NCBI GenBank assembly: GCA_017590115.1
Contig: JAGGNK010013558.1
Location: 7,049,969-7,113,968, forward strand
From: Montifringilla adamsi
Taxonomy: Eukaryota; Chordata; Aves; Passeriformes; Passeridae
Length of the DNA: 64,000 nucleotides
Reading direction: 5' to 3'
Shown here: in pieces, positions 11,541 to 26,100 of the stretch
Position numbering within the stretch: position 1 is the first letter of the stretch
Layout of the letters: the number at the start of each line of letters is the position of its first letter
Made by a program: the position numbers and the translations under genes
Notes under the pieces: model-generated
What the model was told of the DNA's origin: nothing
The model's database searches: none
Seen by the model: the letters and a program-made list of their open reading frames with translations, nothing else

Positions 11541-14194
11541 ATTAATTGGTTTCTGTTAAAACCTCAGACCAGCAGAGAAACTGCACATGAAAAACTTCTA
11601 TAGGCAAAACTTCATCACAGAGGATGGACTGATGTCTCTGACCTACAGTCAGCCTTTAGGAAGGTTAGCAATGAAATATCAGATAATTTGTTTTGAGGTT
11701 TTTTCTACATTGGAGAGAATGTTTAGCATGATGTAAAGCCAAATTAAAAGTAGGACAAAAAGCTTTTGGGGGAATAGACACATGCTAAATAAAAGTGGCT
11801 GCTGCCACTGCCACCCTGCAGGGTCTTACAAAATATCATGTAATGTGTCAATGTGATTTATTTTTATGAATTATTCCTATGGGCATGATGTATGTATTCT
11901 GTGAAGATTAAAAGGAGTTGTTTCTTTAGAGAAACTACATTAAGAATCACCGTAAAGTTATAGTTTAATTCTGCAGAACAGAAGATCCCACTCACTGAAC
12001 TTTTATCAGTATTACAAAATAAATATTGTATACAAATTTCATCTCAGAACAATTCACAAGGCTGAATACATTTTACAAAGTCAGTGAAGTTTGACATGAA
12101 ACAGATGAGGCACTGAGCAAAAATATTTTCCAATTTTGAAGCTAAGCATTCAGAGACATATTTCCTGTACTGTAGGATTTAATTTTCTTAATGATATCTC
12201 TTAGTTAGCTCTTCAAGAACTGACAAACTGGCTCCCACTGTTGCCCACTTCATTTAAGGTTACCTGTCTGTCAATTGCTTCTAGAGGCACCAGTTCCAGA
12301 CGAATTAGTCATTCAACCCACACTGAGCAAGTCTATGATTATCTCTGAAACGTTATTTCCAGTGCCTTTTGCATCTTTCTAGTAATCTGTACAGAAAGGC
12401 ACACTACACTTGACACACGACTACTAACCATGTAAGTTCCTATGATAATCACAACAGAATATTCCTCTGTGCAGTGAAAAGCTTCAAGGAGCACAAGGCC
12501 AAGCTGTCTCAGCACCAGAGAGCATTTCATGAATGGCCTCTAGAGCTGCACTGACTGCCCTCTTGGCTCTCACTGCAGGTACCAAGTTTGCACTGGAGCA
12601 CATTCACTATCAGCACACAGTCAGTATTTCTAACAGGTGACCATTTTAATGTAAACAGGATTCCCTCTGCTTTCAGCTGCTACTGGACTCAACAGCTATC
12701 ACTGTGTGCAGGAAGGCTGTCAGAATTCACAACTTGAATATGTTTAAAACTTTAGACACTATAGAAGGTTTTACATGTGTGCATGAGAGGATGTGAAAAT
12801 AATCCACATTTTGTGTATATAGGGATAACTACTGTCATCTTCTCATATTTCTACATATTTTTTTCCTTCTTTCATAGTGTGTTGTGATTACAATAAACTT
12901 TTAGTTCTTAGAATTGTTTAGTCTTCATCAGCAAACAAAAATTTTCGTGGCAGACCACTTATACATGAGAATGTAGCTGCACTTGTCAATTATTTAAATA
13001 CATATTTATCTACATATACATATGTTAACTCCAACACAAGGTATTTGAAAAGGCATATTGTAAAATAATTCTTAAAGATATTATTCAATAAACCAATACT
13101 TGTTTTCAACAGATTTCTCAAGTATTTATTTGAGTACAGTCTCTTTACTGCAGATTTAGATACAGCTCTAGTTTAATGAGCTTCCTAAAGACACCCACAG
13201 ACACAAAAGCAGAAGAAATCAAGGAAATTGATTCTGTCACATTCTGGAGGCAGCTGTAAGACAATTTATCACTTATGAAGGGTCTTCAAAAGCTTATGAG
13301 CATTTGGGGCACCATGTATCAGAAAGTTCATAAATGACTCACCAAATGTTACAAAAGGAGGAGAATGATCCTGGGTATCTTATAGAACAGTGAAATATAT
13401 CCAAAGGCTGTTCTGGAGTAACAATGAAGCTGGGGAATGGAAATTGCATGTAAATATTCTCCTGTCTTCTCTACACATACCTTCTCTTTATATTTTATAA
13501 TGGTAAAATAAAGCTATGGCTTAAAAATCACATTTCACTGAGTACAGGGAACTAGTTCAAAGGGACAGATTTCCTGTGTTTCTGAATTTTGTGCTCCTCA
13601 GTCAGTAAGGAAAGAGCAGATGCAGGGCTAACAGCGAGGACAGAATGAGAGAAACAGGATGCAACAGCTCACCAACTACAGCTGCCAGTCTTAATAGGGG
13701 AAGCAACCACAGCACCCTTGGGAGCAGTGGTGAGGGTGACCCCAGTCCTACTGGTAAGTAGAAAGGACTACAGCATTTCCCAGGCTGCTGACATCTATTA
13801 TAGCCTAAACATAAGTACAGCTAATAGATGATTTGTACTAGTTCCTCTTGCCTCCCCACTGAGCAGTAACTTGCTACAGCAAAGAATTACGTACCTATAG
13901 AACAAGATTTCTTGCACTTCCTGCACTAAGGAATGCCTCTATCCTGGCTATGAGAAGGTTCCTCTCAGGGCTCACACTGTCTTCCACGCTGCTCTTCACG
14001 AGTTGTTTATATACACTACTAAACTGCTCAGGATGGTGAGCATGAAGATGTTTCCTGTAATCATGACTGAAGTCTTACCACATCATTTCATACCTATGTT
14101 TATATCCTTTTGGAGGTAGATTGGATTTCCAGGTGCTACTAAACAATCACACTTTAAAAGTGTTAGGAATATATTTTTCCTTTTTTTCCAAGCA

Positions 14195-14482
14195 GAGAAT
14201 GACCAGACTCTTCTCAGTGGTGCTCATGACAGGACAAGAGGCAATAAGCATACACTGAAACATGTTAAATTCCACCTAAAAATAAGAAAACACCTTGAGG
14301 GTGACTGAATGCTGGAATAGGTTGGTGAGAGTGGTTGTGGAGTCTCCAGTCTTGGAGACATCGCCATGAACAACCTGTTCTAGCTGATGCCCCTTGAGCA
14401 GGGATATTTCACTATAGAATTTAAGTGTAACTCATGACACTATTTAGGTGTAACCTCAACTGTTCTGTGATTCTGTAGACTA
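14195..14482 (+). mobile_element. CR1 LINE 3' fragment
   Basis: Recognisable CR1 3'-region phrases appear in order: GACCAGACTCTTCTCAGTGG, GACAGGACAAGAGGCAATA, GGAGTCTCCAGTCTTGGAGA, and a terminal TTCTGTGATTCTGTAG. It is the 3' region only, with several indels, so it is an old copy. Confidence 0.8.
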
Positions 14483-15607
14483 CCTTCCTTAATGCAGTCA
14501 TCATGATTTATGCCTTTTACTTTGAAACCGGAATACTGTAATTGATTGAACAAGGCAAGGGCTCGTGACCTCTGAGAGAATGAAGCTGTTAGAGCTGTTA
14601 AAACCTAACAGTGCAAACGAGAGACCAAAAATCAAACCAATCACATTAGTGTTTCATGTTTATCCTGACTTGGTTGTGTTTGGGGAGGAGTCTTAAAAGA
14701 ATTGGACTAACTACCTGTTACCATCCTGGATTTGCCCTAAATGAGAGACTGCATCTCTTGCTCTCGGCTCCGCAGTGAGCAGCAGAGGTGACAGAGGGAG
14801 CTGCCTTGCACTGGCAGGATTGTCTGCCAGCATCTCCCCACTGGCACATACTCCTCTCTCATCTTTAACTGGCAGGTGTTGCTAACTCAAGCAAATCTAG
14901 AAAGCTGCAGGAATTTCACAGCAGAGAGATGCTGCTGAGTAGATTCTCTTCGGAATTAGAAGTGGGTTCACTCTTTCAAATATTCTGAGGACAAACACTA
15001 TCTGCTGTTTACTGCACCAAGCTTGTAGGCATTACTGGTTTATGAAAGGGTAATTTCAAAGAATGAGAAAGATCATTAGTATTTTGGTTGAAAACATTCT
15101 TTGTCTTTCTATGTTCCAAATAAACAGTTTAAAATTCAGCTTCTTCAGGCTCTGTTTTCTTCCCCTAACTGTTAGACATTAAGTGCCATTCAAATGTGTT
15201 GGAATATTTCTCCCCTTTTCAAAATCTACCCACAGAGAAATGTTTGGCTTCCCTTCAAATGGAACAGTTCAAAAAGAAAGAACTGCTGAGCACAGGGATT
15301 AGCAACAGTTGCACTTGAAAATGATTGATACTTTAAAATGACTGGGGGACTGGGTTTATACTTGTGAAAATGGAACAACAGGTACAGCAGAAAGGCTGGA
15401 CTCATGAACTGTGACTAGATTATTAGCAATAAAACTTGCACACATGGAGTTAAACATATTTGTAGAGAGACCTCATATTTGTTGAGAAAGCTGTACTGGC
15501 TTGGAGAAGTGTACTTGTTTAACAAAAAATTTGCCATCAAAATGGCTCACTTAAAAAGGCTGATTAATAAAACTAGAGATTTTGATGTTATGCTTCCCAA
15601 GGTGAGC

Positions 15608-15775
15608 AGATTGGGTTTTTTGAGGGTTTTTGTTGGTTTTTTTGGGGTTTAAAAAAATTTTATTTATGCTTTTCAAACTCCTTTCAGATGACAGTAATTA
15701 AAAAAAACCCCAAACAAGTAAACCTGCACAAAATCCCAAACACCCACACAAACAAACAAATAATTAGTAATTTTA
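15608..15775. repeat. G/T-rich tract facing an A/C-rich tract
   Basis: A G/T-only run with GGG and GGGG blocks separated by T runs spans about 15608-15650. It is followed about 50 bp later by an A/C-rich run with CCCC and CCC blocks, about 15700-15775. The arms share the 10-mer TTTGGGGTTT and its complement AAACCCCAAA, so the two can pair. Confidence 0.6.
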
Positions 15776-16202
15776 AATATTGTTTCTATATCACTGGAAC
15801 TAATGGTAAGTATTGTCTATTTTGAATGTTAAAGCCTTAATAAAAACTGTGTATATATTAAGCCAGCCCTTTCAGTATAACATTACTGAGGTGTTAATAT
15901 ACCAAGACCTAGCTTACCTATACCACCAGAAAAATGATCCCATTTGTAATACGCAGTATAGCAAGCTTTTTTCATCCATTTCTTTTACAAGCTGCTGCTG
16001 CCATTGTTCACCTTGAGGAGTCTTGACAGTTGACTCAAGCTGATTGCCACACTTCCACAAACTGCTGTAGGGGAACTGCCAAACCTGTTTCTTACTGTAA
16101 GTCTGGTGCTTTCTCTAACTCCTCATGAATTTGCTTTCAACATATATAGATATTTCATTATGTATATATATTATTGTGGAAATGATGTGTCAAGGGTGGA
16201 GC

Positions 16203-16217
16203 AAAAAAAAAAAAAAA
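16203..16217. repeat. poly-A run
   Basis: A homopolymer of about 15 A. No retrocopy was recognised upstream of it. Confidence 0.7.
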
Positions 16218-16559
16218 GCTGTTTTCTTTTTTGCTCTTTTGCTGAAGTAGACAAATATTGGAGTTAATGCACAATAGAATTCCATTGCACAATATGGTTA
16301 AACCAGGTGAAAAAGCCTCTGTTTTAGAAGTAAACTTTTCTAATGGAAAAAAAAAAGGAAAAAAATTAGTTGAGAATGCTAATAAAATAGGAATACTTTA
16401 AGGAAGTATGATGGTGTTGAATGTGTGAAACAGGCCAGTTTTTAACTGAGGGAAGAATGATTCGTTAAAACACACAAGATATGGGCCCAGAAGCAGAGAT
16501 TATTGGCAACAGTTCTTGTGTTTTGCAGACAATAGGAAGTAGGGGTGTGACTGGCCATC

Positions 16560-16680
16560 TGGTCTGCACGCTCCAGCTCCAGCTGTGCTAGCAAGCTTAA
16601 AGGAGGAGCTGCAGCTGTGTAATGAATATTTACAGCAGAGGAGGGTGTGATTTATGGCAAAGATAAGAACTGATGAAAAA
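16560..16680. promoter_or_regulatory. candidate enhancer: paired E-boxes, forkhead and GATA motifs
   Basis: Within 90 bp there are two CAGCTG E-boxes (16580-16585 and 16612-16617), a TATTTAC forkhead-type motif (16627-16633) and AGATAAG (16661-16667). CAGCTG is a common site for class I bHLH dimers, including TCF12, TCF3 and TCF4 with tissue partners, and AGATAAG is the GATA-factor core. Grouping at this density is suggestive but can arise by chance. Confidence 0.3.
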
Positions 16681-17172
16681 GTAGGACTGTACGTGCTTGA
16701 GGTTTAAGATGGCATTTCAAATCTTGTTGTCTGTGATTCAATACTGGACATTTCCTTAAAATATTTGGAGAACCGAAATAAGAGATTTGATTCAGAAACT
16801 TGCTTTAGTGTGTGCAAATACAACGCTGGGAATTAGTATACAATTGCCCATGTCCAATTCTTATAAACATAGTTACAGAGGCACAAGAGGTTTCCTGCTA
16901 ACTAGAATGATCAGAAGGTTTTGATAATTTAGTATCTAAAAATTAGAAACTTTTTTTTGATAGCTTGGGACTGTGAACAATTAATTTTATATTATTCATG
17001 CCAATGAATCAGACTCAGAGATGGTTTGTGTGGAATAACAAATTATCATCAGGTATCTTAAAGGTATCTTCACTGATGTAATTTGCTAGTATTTAAAGTT
17101 TTGTTTAAAAAAACCAGGATTTTTATAAATGGGATTTCTTTATATTTACATATCTATACATATATATTTACA

Positions 17173-17192
17173 TATCTATCTATCTATCTATA
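17173..17192. repeat. (TATC)n microsatellite
   Basis: Four to five tandem ATCT units lie within a longer alternating TA and CATA-rich stretch (about 17140-17200). Confidence 0.8.
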
Positions 17193-20100
17193 TGTATACC
17201 AGATATTACACAGCTCTACCTACTGTCCCTTCTAAAGAGATGGTGAATAAATAATTACAATATAACTGTCTTAAGATATACCTTGTCCATGTTATTTAGC
17301 TGCCACAAGTAAAGCTCTCTGTGACGGCCATATACTGGTAGAGAAGTACTAACCTGATCAGCAGTTACAAGCAGGAAGGAGGCAACCTGCAGTTGTTACA
17401 GCACACAGTACCAGCAAGAAGTTAACTTGCAACTGCATGTAAAAAGAACTGCCAGCATGGTTTCCTCATTTTTGCCTTGCTAAAGAAATGTGTCTTCAAT
17501 GGTAGGTACTGCCTTGAAGAAAATATTCAGCTAGAAGCCTTCAAGTGGGAATTAGTCACATTCCTGGTTGCTTTTCCCATGCTCCAGAGAGTTTGTGACA
17601 AGCACAGAGAAGTGTGAAAAGCTTTGATATTAAATCTAGAGATAACATTCATCTGAAGAGTTGGTGTCCCTGGAGAATGGAGGGAAAGTGTTATTCTCTA
17701 ATATTCCTTAAAACACTCAGAGCAAGTGGTTTTATTCTGTCCATGAAGCCATTCTCAGAAATCTAATTCTATTAAATGCTATGCCTTAAGGAGAATTCGT
17801 TCTGTACAAAAAACATGCCACAGGAAATCCTTAAATATAAGGGTGGAGGTAAGTAGCTGGCATTTGTTTCTAATTCATGTTTATTTTATTTCATTGCAAA
17901 TTCTAGTTCATCTCTTCCAAATGAATATGGAACATTTCATTTGCTGATCTTCTGCATTAATGTGGTCAATATAATTGGAGCTGAAGTGAGCTGTTTGCCA
18001 GACTTTCTAACTGCTGCCAAGAAAAACTTGGGTGTCATTTTAGAAAAATCCATGGGTGGAGGAGGACGAGATCATGACCATCTGTCTATGCATCAAAGGC
18101 TAAATCATTATAGAGGAAAAATAACTTCTCTGTTGTGTTTGCCAGCCTTGTTCCCCTTCAAAGTAAGTTCATTTAGTAAGTTTTGAAGACAAACATCTTC
18201 AACATTGTCCTGTGGGCTCAAACGTTTCTTGGAAGGAAGTTGGGGAAAATTTACAAGGTCAAAACTGCACAACTTGGAAGTGAATGAGATAGCACGAGAA
18301 TAACATTTGAGGAAAATTATACAGCCTCCTTCAAAAGTTCTCAAATGCTTTCTGCTGCAACCTTTTCTGTCCCAGAATCTACCAGGTAACACATAGGAAG
18401 CCCATAATCTCCTTCTTGTCCTTGAGACAGTTTACACACATTCCATGCCCCATGGCATTTAGAGACTTCTTGACTTAACATTTAACAAAGGGACAATAGA
18501 CTAACAGCTTTTGAGAGATGTGACAGTAAATATGCACCTGGACCTACCTCAGCCTTAGAATTTCTCTTGTTGGTCAAGATAATAGTCTGAAAAATAAACA
18601 TTCTGCCAAAATATTGCATAGAGAAGAGGGGCCTTATCTGTACTATAGTCAATACTTTGCTCTTTTTATTTGGTTGGATTTTTATTTAATGCAATGCAAA
18701 ATTAAAAGTCTTGGCATCATGCCAAAATCCATCATAAGGAGCTAAACTAGGAATGTCTCTGAAAAGCCATCAGTCCTTGAAACCTGGAGTCACTACTGCA
18801 GGCGTGCCACAGACTCCTTTATCAGTAGTCACTGTGACATAAATGTCTCTCTGACGAGAGTGAAATGACAACAAATGGAAAATGCTGGTAACCATGGGAG
18901 CTCTGTTTAGACTGCCACTTCCAGGATGCTACTGCTCCAGTTCAGTCTGCTACTGTACCCACTGCAGTTCCTGTAAGCTCCAACTTCTAGCATGGTATCT
19001 TGTCAAAATGTTTGCATTTTGCAGTGTGTGACATCTAAGTCCAGACACTATTACTTAAAGATATCACTCAGGTTTCTCTGAACAGGAATCCTTCATAGTG
19101 TCAGTTTTCAAAGGAAACAGCTACAGCTCTTATCAGCAGCATGGAGGTTTTCTTTCTATTGAGATTCTGAATTTTCTCCTTCTTTGAAGATAAGAAATCC
19201 CTGCTATCACAGGCTTTATCTGAATATGAATGGGTCCCTGGATTTGATAAACTGTTTAGGACTATGAGGATCAAATCCTAAATATGTGTACCTTAACACT
19301 TCAAAAGGTGAATTAATTTCACCTTTGTACAATTGGTATTCTTGATTTCTATCATTCCTAATAATGAATAGTAAAATTTCAAAACATACTTTGAAAACAA
19401 TTATGGCTTTTTGGAGCTATACTTCCTGTTTCAACATCTTAAAATTAAAAAAGAAAATATTTTACAGGCAGATCCGGGTGTGACTTTTGGAAAAATAGTC
19501 CATGCTTTGTTTTTAATAAATGAAAAACTAAGCAAGAGTGAATTTTTTAAAAGAAGTGAAATGTCATAGCACGTTTCACACATGAAATGTAACAAATACA
19601 GTGTTAATTTGCAGTGCATTCTGAACAGAGAACCACAGTATTCCACCAAATCTGGAATCCTTGAAGATAGAAACATTTTAAGTTTCTTTCTAATAGTGAC
19701 TACAAAGTATTAGTTCAGCCTCATGTAATTAAATGCTATCTTGAAGATAAATGTAAAAAATCTAACCACTGAAGAAAGATTTTTAAAAGGTATTGACAAT
19801 GCAGAAAAATTATGCTTTTATGTTATTGAAGCTGAATGATACCTCGAGAAAGATCTCAGATTCTGCAAGTTTTCCTCAAAATCAAAATGTTTACTGCAAT
19901 GGCATGGCTGAATTTCCTAAAATACTTGCTCGCAACAGGCTTCTTGAATTATCATCTTTCTCAGTCTTTAATCTTGAATTTTAACAGGATTTGTGTATTG
20001 AAGAAAAAAGTTCAAAAGAGTAAAACCTAGTAATCAAGTACTTCTGTGCCACTTGCAGAAATCTTGTGGTAAAGAACAACTCTGGGTAATTATAGTGAAA

Positions 20101-23100
20101 AGTGTACATACACATACTGTTTCAGAGCATTCTTTTAGGGCTTTTATGAAAAACAAGAGTAGAAGTCTTTCTGCCCTCCCACTCTCTCACTGTCTATGTG
20201 GTCAACAAATAGTTGACCTTGACTAGTAATATTTACTGTCTGAGATGAATAATAGGATATCCTGTAAAGCAGGAGTGTTAGAAATCTGCGTGGAGGATTG
20301 AATTAGAAAACTGCCAGAAGTTCAAGGGCCACATCCATTTTGCATAAAATGAAGCAGATGGTAGCTGACTTAATCTTTGATACCACGGTACAGTCCACAG
20401 AGATTATAAATCCCAGCATGAAACACATTTCTTTCTTGCATTGAGCAGGTGATAAAGAAAGATACAACATCTTGCAGATATTTTGAAATACCTACTTTAA
20501 AAAAAGGCTCTATGATGCATTCTTGTTTTTTATCTACATTTTTCTAGCAAAGGTTCTAGTTTTAGCACCTACAGCTAATATCATTCAGTTGATTAGCAAC
20601 CACAACTAATTGGCAGTTTCTTGGCCATGTTATTGGAGCTTTGCCTATGCTGCCCAGAGATTCCCTGTTTCTCAGAAGCCTTTTTCCTATGTTACACAAG
20701 CATTTATAAATCTTCCATCACTATATATACCATTCACAGGCATAACCAGATAAACCAATAGAACAAATGCTCAGAGTCCATATTTGAAATTCCTACACTA
20801 CTCAGGAGCTGGTGGGACTTGAACATATTGCTAAGGAGGGGATGTCTTGGGTTGCTCCTGAGGATCATCATCTAAAAGGTATTTTACATGACATGAGTGA
20901 CTAAGACTGTTGTCATTTTTGGTTGAGAGTGTGAGATTTAGAGCCTTATTCAGAAAATCTTAAATTCAAAATGTTTCCCATCATATTAAGCAAAGCAAGT
21001 AAACATTCTGAAAGTTACTCTAGACCAAACTCTTAATGTGTACATCAAAACATCAGGAAATCCATGCCATCTACATATGCAGATTAAGGAAGCTTATGAT
21101 AAAACCATGTGTTATGAATATTACTGACTCACTCCCCACAGACCTCTCTGTGTTGCACCATATCAACTTAATGTTTGGTATGATTTGTGATTTAATTTAA
21201 AGGATCTTAACAGGTTTTAAATTAAGTTTTTAGTTCTACTGCTCATGTTCAGATACAAATACTAATCTTAAAACACTGGTATTCCAGACTGAAAAAGGCT
21301 AAAGTCTGAAGTCAAAGAATAGAATCATCTCGTTAATTGTCCACAACTTGCTAATACAGTGTGAAATCCATTGGATATCTGGTAATAAAAATTGTGTTGT
21401 CCCTTGGAAATATGAATTTTCTGTAATAAGATTTAAAATGTAAGTGCTAGAATATTCCTAAACTTTTAGAATATCAAACTACTATACTTGGAGATGTTTT
21501 ACTTTCATTGAATTTATAGACACCTACAAAGGCATAGATGAGCTATGACAGATTTTGGTGTAACTACTTCGTAAGGAAATAGTGCAAACATGATTACTGA
21601 AGACTGATCTTTTAATGGGAAGATGGCAAGAAAGCATCCTTAATGTGAAATTGTGGGTGCTTCTCTATCTATGTTTTCCCTAAAACAAAAATGGACAATG
21701 TTTTGTCATCCAAATCTATAACCAGCATTACTCAGTACTGGTGGGAACCAGCCTCAGCTCATCTGCTTTGCTCTGATCTGACTGCACAGAGCAAGCACAA
21801 ATCTGGGTGGGTTACAGGAAGCAGAAATCTCTGGCATTGCTGTGTGAGTTTGAGGCCCTGCTGCCCTTCTCCCATCCAGGTGCTGCCAGTGTACGCAGCT
21901 TTGTAGCTCTGTACTGCTTGTCAGGGTCTCTGCCTAAACCTTTAAAAACTGTCTGAGAGCTGAGGGAAGCTCAAATACTTTGCTGGAAACTGCTGAGGCT
22001 GCAGCTCTCCTTGTTTGTATTTTCCAATTTTTCATTAGTAGTTCCAATCTCATTATGTGGTAACAGCTACAGAGCCAAAGACTTGTAGCCATTGCTTCAA
22101 CAGGACAGCATTAGAGCTGCTATGATTTGTGTCAGGGTCTGACTCAGTGCAAAACTTAAGGAGCATCACTGCAAACTGAGGTTTTCCATTTCTCATGAGA
22201 ACAGCCCCGAGCCTATATAAGCTGTAATATTTCAATTTTATAGATGAGAGAGATGAAATTATTACTTTTGATATTACAGATATGTCCAGGACATCCAGAA
22301 ATTTATGTTCTTGCCCTAATACTGCAAAAGGAAAACAAAAAAATCAAGGGGAGAAAGCATTTAGAAATTATTGTAACTACATTTTTTTTGCCCTTTGAGG
22401 AATTTGTTTTCAAGCAATGGCTTCCTCTAACAGCTTTTAATACTTAACTAGTCATTTTCATCAGCATGGAGTTGTCATAATTTGTTACTTCTATGTTCCA
22501 ATTATGAAATATGACAGAATTCTAAATATTTAATGGGAATGGGATTATTACCAATGTGCCCTTGTTGCATGCTGCATTGTTATCCTCTTTAGTATTGTAA
22601 AATAGATGATGTACCTGTAGAAAAGAGACCTTAGTAGCGCATACAGATGGAATTGAATTCCTAAAGCAGTCATAGGTTTGCAAGTGTTATTCTCAAGGTC
22701 TCCATACAGGTTCTTCAGATTATTACACGTGAGCATTGGTGAAAAAAGGTTTTGCCCATCTTCTTTTAATACAGTAAGTCCACATATTATTCAAAGATAC
22801 ACTGGTACAAAATTATCAGTTTGATTGCATCCTAAAATGGATGTTTTGGTTCGTGTGCAACATATGGTAAGTTTATAATCTAATATTTTACTGTACGGGA
22901 TGTATTTCTTGCAGATTACAATGACCCTCAGGTTATTTTCGTTCTTGTTCACATTTTAAAATCTTCTACTAAACTTTGAGAAAGGTCAGATTCACACAAA
23001 TGTCTATAGAGAAATACTGTCATTTAAAATGGAATAGTACAAAACATTATGGTTTTACACTGAGAATCATGTAGTGAGACCTTTGGTTCATGTGTTAACC

Positions 23101-26100
23101 CACTGAATGAAGATTATTATAATATCTTGTAGTCAGTGCAAGAACTTTGGGGTGGAAAGCCCAGATTATTCACTTGGTATTGGTGCTTTTTGTAAGAGAA
23201 ACCCATGTTGTTAGAAAAACACAGATTTTTGTTTAAAGGAGATGTAGCAAAAAGTAAGACAAGTGCTTATAGCTTCTACAGTAAGCTTTTCCCTCCAAAA
23301 GAACTAATTCTAGGTTGGCAGTGTCTCTGCAATGGTTGAAATTAAAATCTTACTGGCCCCTTCAAAAATGTAGCAAATTTGTGTCAGATTTTGATATAAG
23401 CAAGACTTAAAAATAGAACAGCAGCCCAAAACATTCACTGCTCGTAGGAAGATATACAGAGACAAGCTTGCAAAGTACTTTGGGCTGTGTTACAGGTCAA
23501 GCTCTACCAATGTTAAATCAGTTGTGGGAAGAGGAAAGTCATGACAAAGTCAGATTTCCTTTATAGAACACCTGGTGAGACCAATAGAGTTACTCATACA
23601 ACAGAGAAATTACAGCAGCCATTGATACAGGCTGCATTAAGAACTAAAATTTGTTATACAGTGGCCAAGAAGAACACAAAAGGACATTATTTCTGAGATG
23701 CTGTAGTGCAGTGAGATACATGGTTCATCTCATGTAGTAAAAGCAAGAGTTCTGCCAAAACAGCAATAAACTACCCACCTTCTTTTCTGCTGCCAAATGA
23801 TCTCAGGGCCACCAGAGACAACAATCAGGCCCGTGTCAGTCACTGGCTCCTGCTGCTTTCATTGCACTGTAAGTCACAGCAGTCCCACCTGGGTCTGCTG
23901 ATGCAAACGTTAATTTTCATCTCTCTTGAGTCTCTTCTCATTTCTGTGAGGCACTGTCACAGACCAGGCTGTCTCCTCTGCCCAAGCGTCCACTTATTCA
24001 GCCATCTCGCCAGCTCTCATTCTTCTGGATCCTGACTACTGCAAATATAAAGCAAATCAGAGGCTTTTTAAAAATCTTTTTTCCTCATTAACTGAAGTCC
24101 TTCTTCCTCACTTCAGCCTCACGTTGAGGTTGTGTCCAGGTGACAGCCAGGATAGCACCTAACCCTTCCATTAGTTAAAAAGGAGACTTACTTCAGACCA
24201 TTCCTTAAGATTCTCATAATGTCCACTTTCTCACTTTACCTTATTAAAAAGTCCAAGAAGAGTAATTAGAAATCAAGCATAATATTTGCATTGGAGAGGT
24301 GGTTTGTCTGAAAATGGTGAATGAATTAATGTATTTTTCAAATGGTGAGCATGAAGTCTAAGATCTGGCTTTTCATAAAGACATGGAAATCAGGCGCAGG
24401 GTGGTTTTAGCACGGACTTCAACTATCGGGAATTAGGAAATGGAATTAGGTTGCATATGGATGTTAGACTTCTTAATGACTCATGAAAAGAAAAAAAGCA
24501 GCTAGGCACAAAGAGTACCAAATAAATTTGATTGGTTTTTTGCTGTGAAAAAGCTCTGAAGATGCTGTGTCCTATCTGTATGGGATAGATCACAGAAGAA
24601 AAGCATAACTTAAAACTGATGTCATGACAACTATTGCTATTCTACATCTGCCTAATTTCTAGTTGCTTAATTTAGTTGTTTAACTCCTCTTCAAACAGGA
24701 TTTTAATTTATGTTATGTTATCATTTTCTCAGTATTCTCTAAAATTCTTAAGAAATTGAACCAACGCAATAAATATCTGACCAGACACTGCAGAAGCCTT
24801 TTTAACTTAAAAACATTTTATTTTAACAAGCTAACTAGAAATCAGTAAAGTTAAATAACTGTTATGCAAATCAGCCCAATATTATATTTCTAGATCGTGA
24901 GGAAGCTATGCTGTGTTAATGGATAAAAGAGTATCTGGAGGTTGATGTTTAAAATGATCAGTTTATGATGTGGGTACATTTTATTCCTCTCCAAAATAGT
25001 ACCAAATTGAAAGTAGCTTAGAAGAATTAGACAATTATATGATTCTATGAGAACAGTATATCTTCCCCTATTACAGATCATTAGGAGGTTAACAATGTGA
25101 ATGAATGAATGTGGCTGCTTCTGCAAATCGTTTTCAATTAGCTGTTGAAATAGAAAACTCATCTGAGAAACTGGCCTAAAATAATAACCCAGGTTTCCCA
25201 TGTGAGCACTTTGCCACTGAACAAGAGCATTCCTGTAGTTTAAGCCACTAGAGACAGTTTATAATTAATGCCCAATTTTTCACAGGTGCATTTTTTATAT
25301 ATTTTGTCAGGGTATTGGCATTTTGTCTGACAGTTGCAGCTTTGGTCCACACAGCATATATTGATAGAAGCAAGGTGTGATGTTAAATCTGTAAGTGAAT
25401 TCCACTTGGTTAACTTCCAGAAAGATTATTTTATTTAAAAATTAACCTTTTGTCAGTGCCAATAAGTCTTCTCTATAATAACAGCTCTGAACAGAAGGCT
25501 AAGTGTCATTGCTTCATATATACCACTTCTTGATATTCTTCTTGGCAACTCATACTTTTCTTTCCTGAAAGTACATTACCCTATCTTGAACCACCAAAGT
25601 GATGAGCTGTTTTTCACTGACTTGTACACGGCCTTTTAAAACACTCATTCTGGGGACTGGCAGACCTGGTGAGTAATCCTGGCTTACAGTAAAGAATATG
25701 CACAGTGTTTACAGTGGTTTAGAAAACATGCCAAAATACTGCTTTCTAAAATTTTGTCATATTCACATAGGTATCTTGTTTATTGTAGAAGTTTAATATC
25801 TGTACTCCACCTGTCTAAACAAGTAGAGCAGTTGACTGATTCATGGTTAATGCTTCCCAAGGAACCTGTATACTAGAAGTGGGACACTGGAGAAAACAAC
25901 TAGTCTGACATCTTCTGTTTGTGACAACAAAATTAACCACAAACCGCAAATTGTTTAGGGCTTCAGTGTGTTGATAGATATTCAAGGTCTAGAAAAAGCA
26001 GTTTTTACTGCACACAGATTTGTACTAATACAGTAGCATAATTAAGGAAATCACCCTGCAAATGTCTGCTACTGATACATAAAAAACATTTGTTAGAAAT

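Larger units (their letters stand above)
6600..14190. other. intergenic AT-rich DNA
   Basis: No exon or RNA gene was recognised. The stretch contains an old interspersed repeat near 8.2-8.5 kb, a CR1 3' tail near 11.5 kb and a poly-T run near 11.13 kb. The open frames are short and unsupported. Confidence 0.55.
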
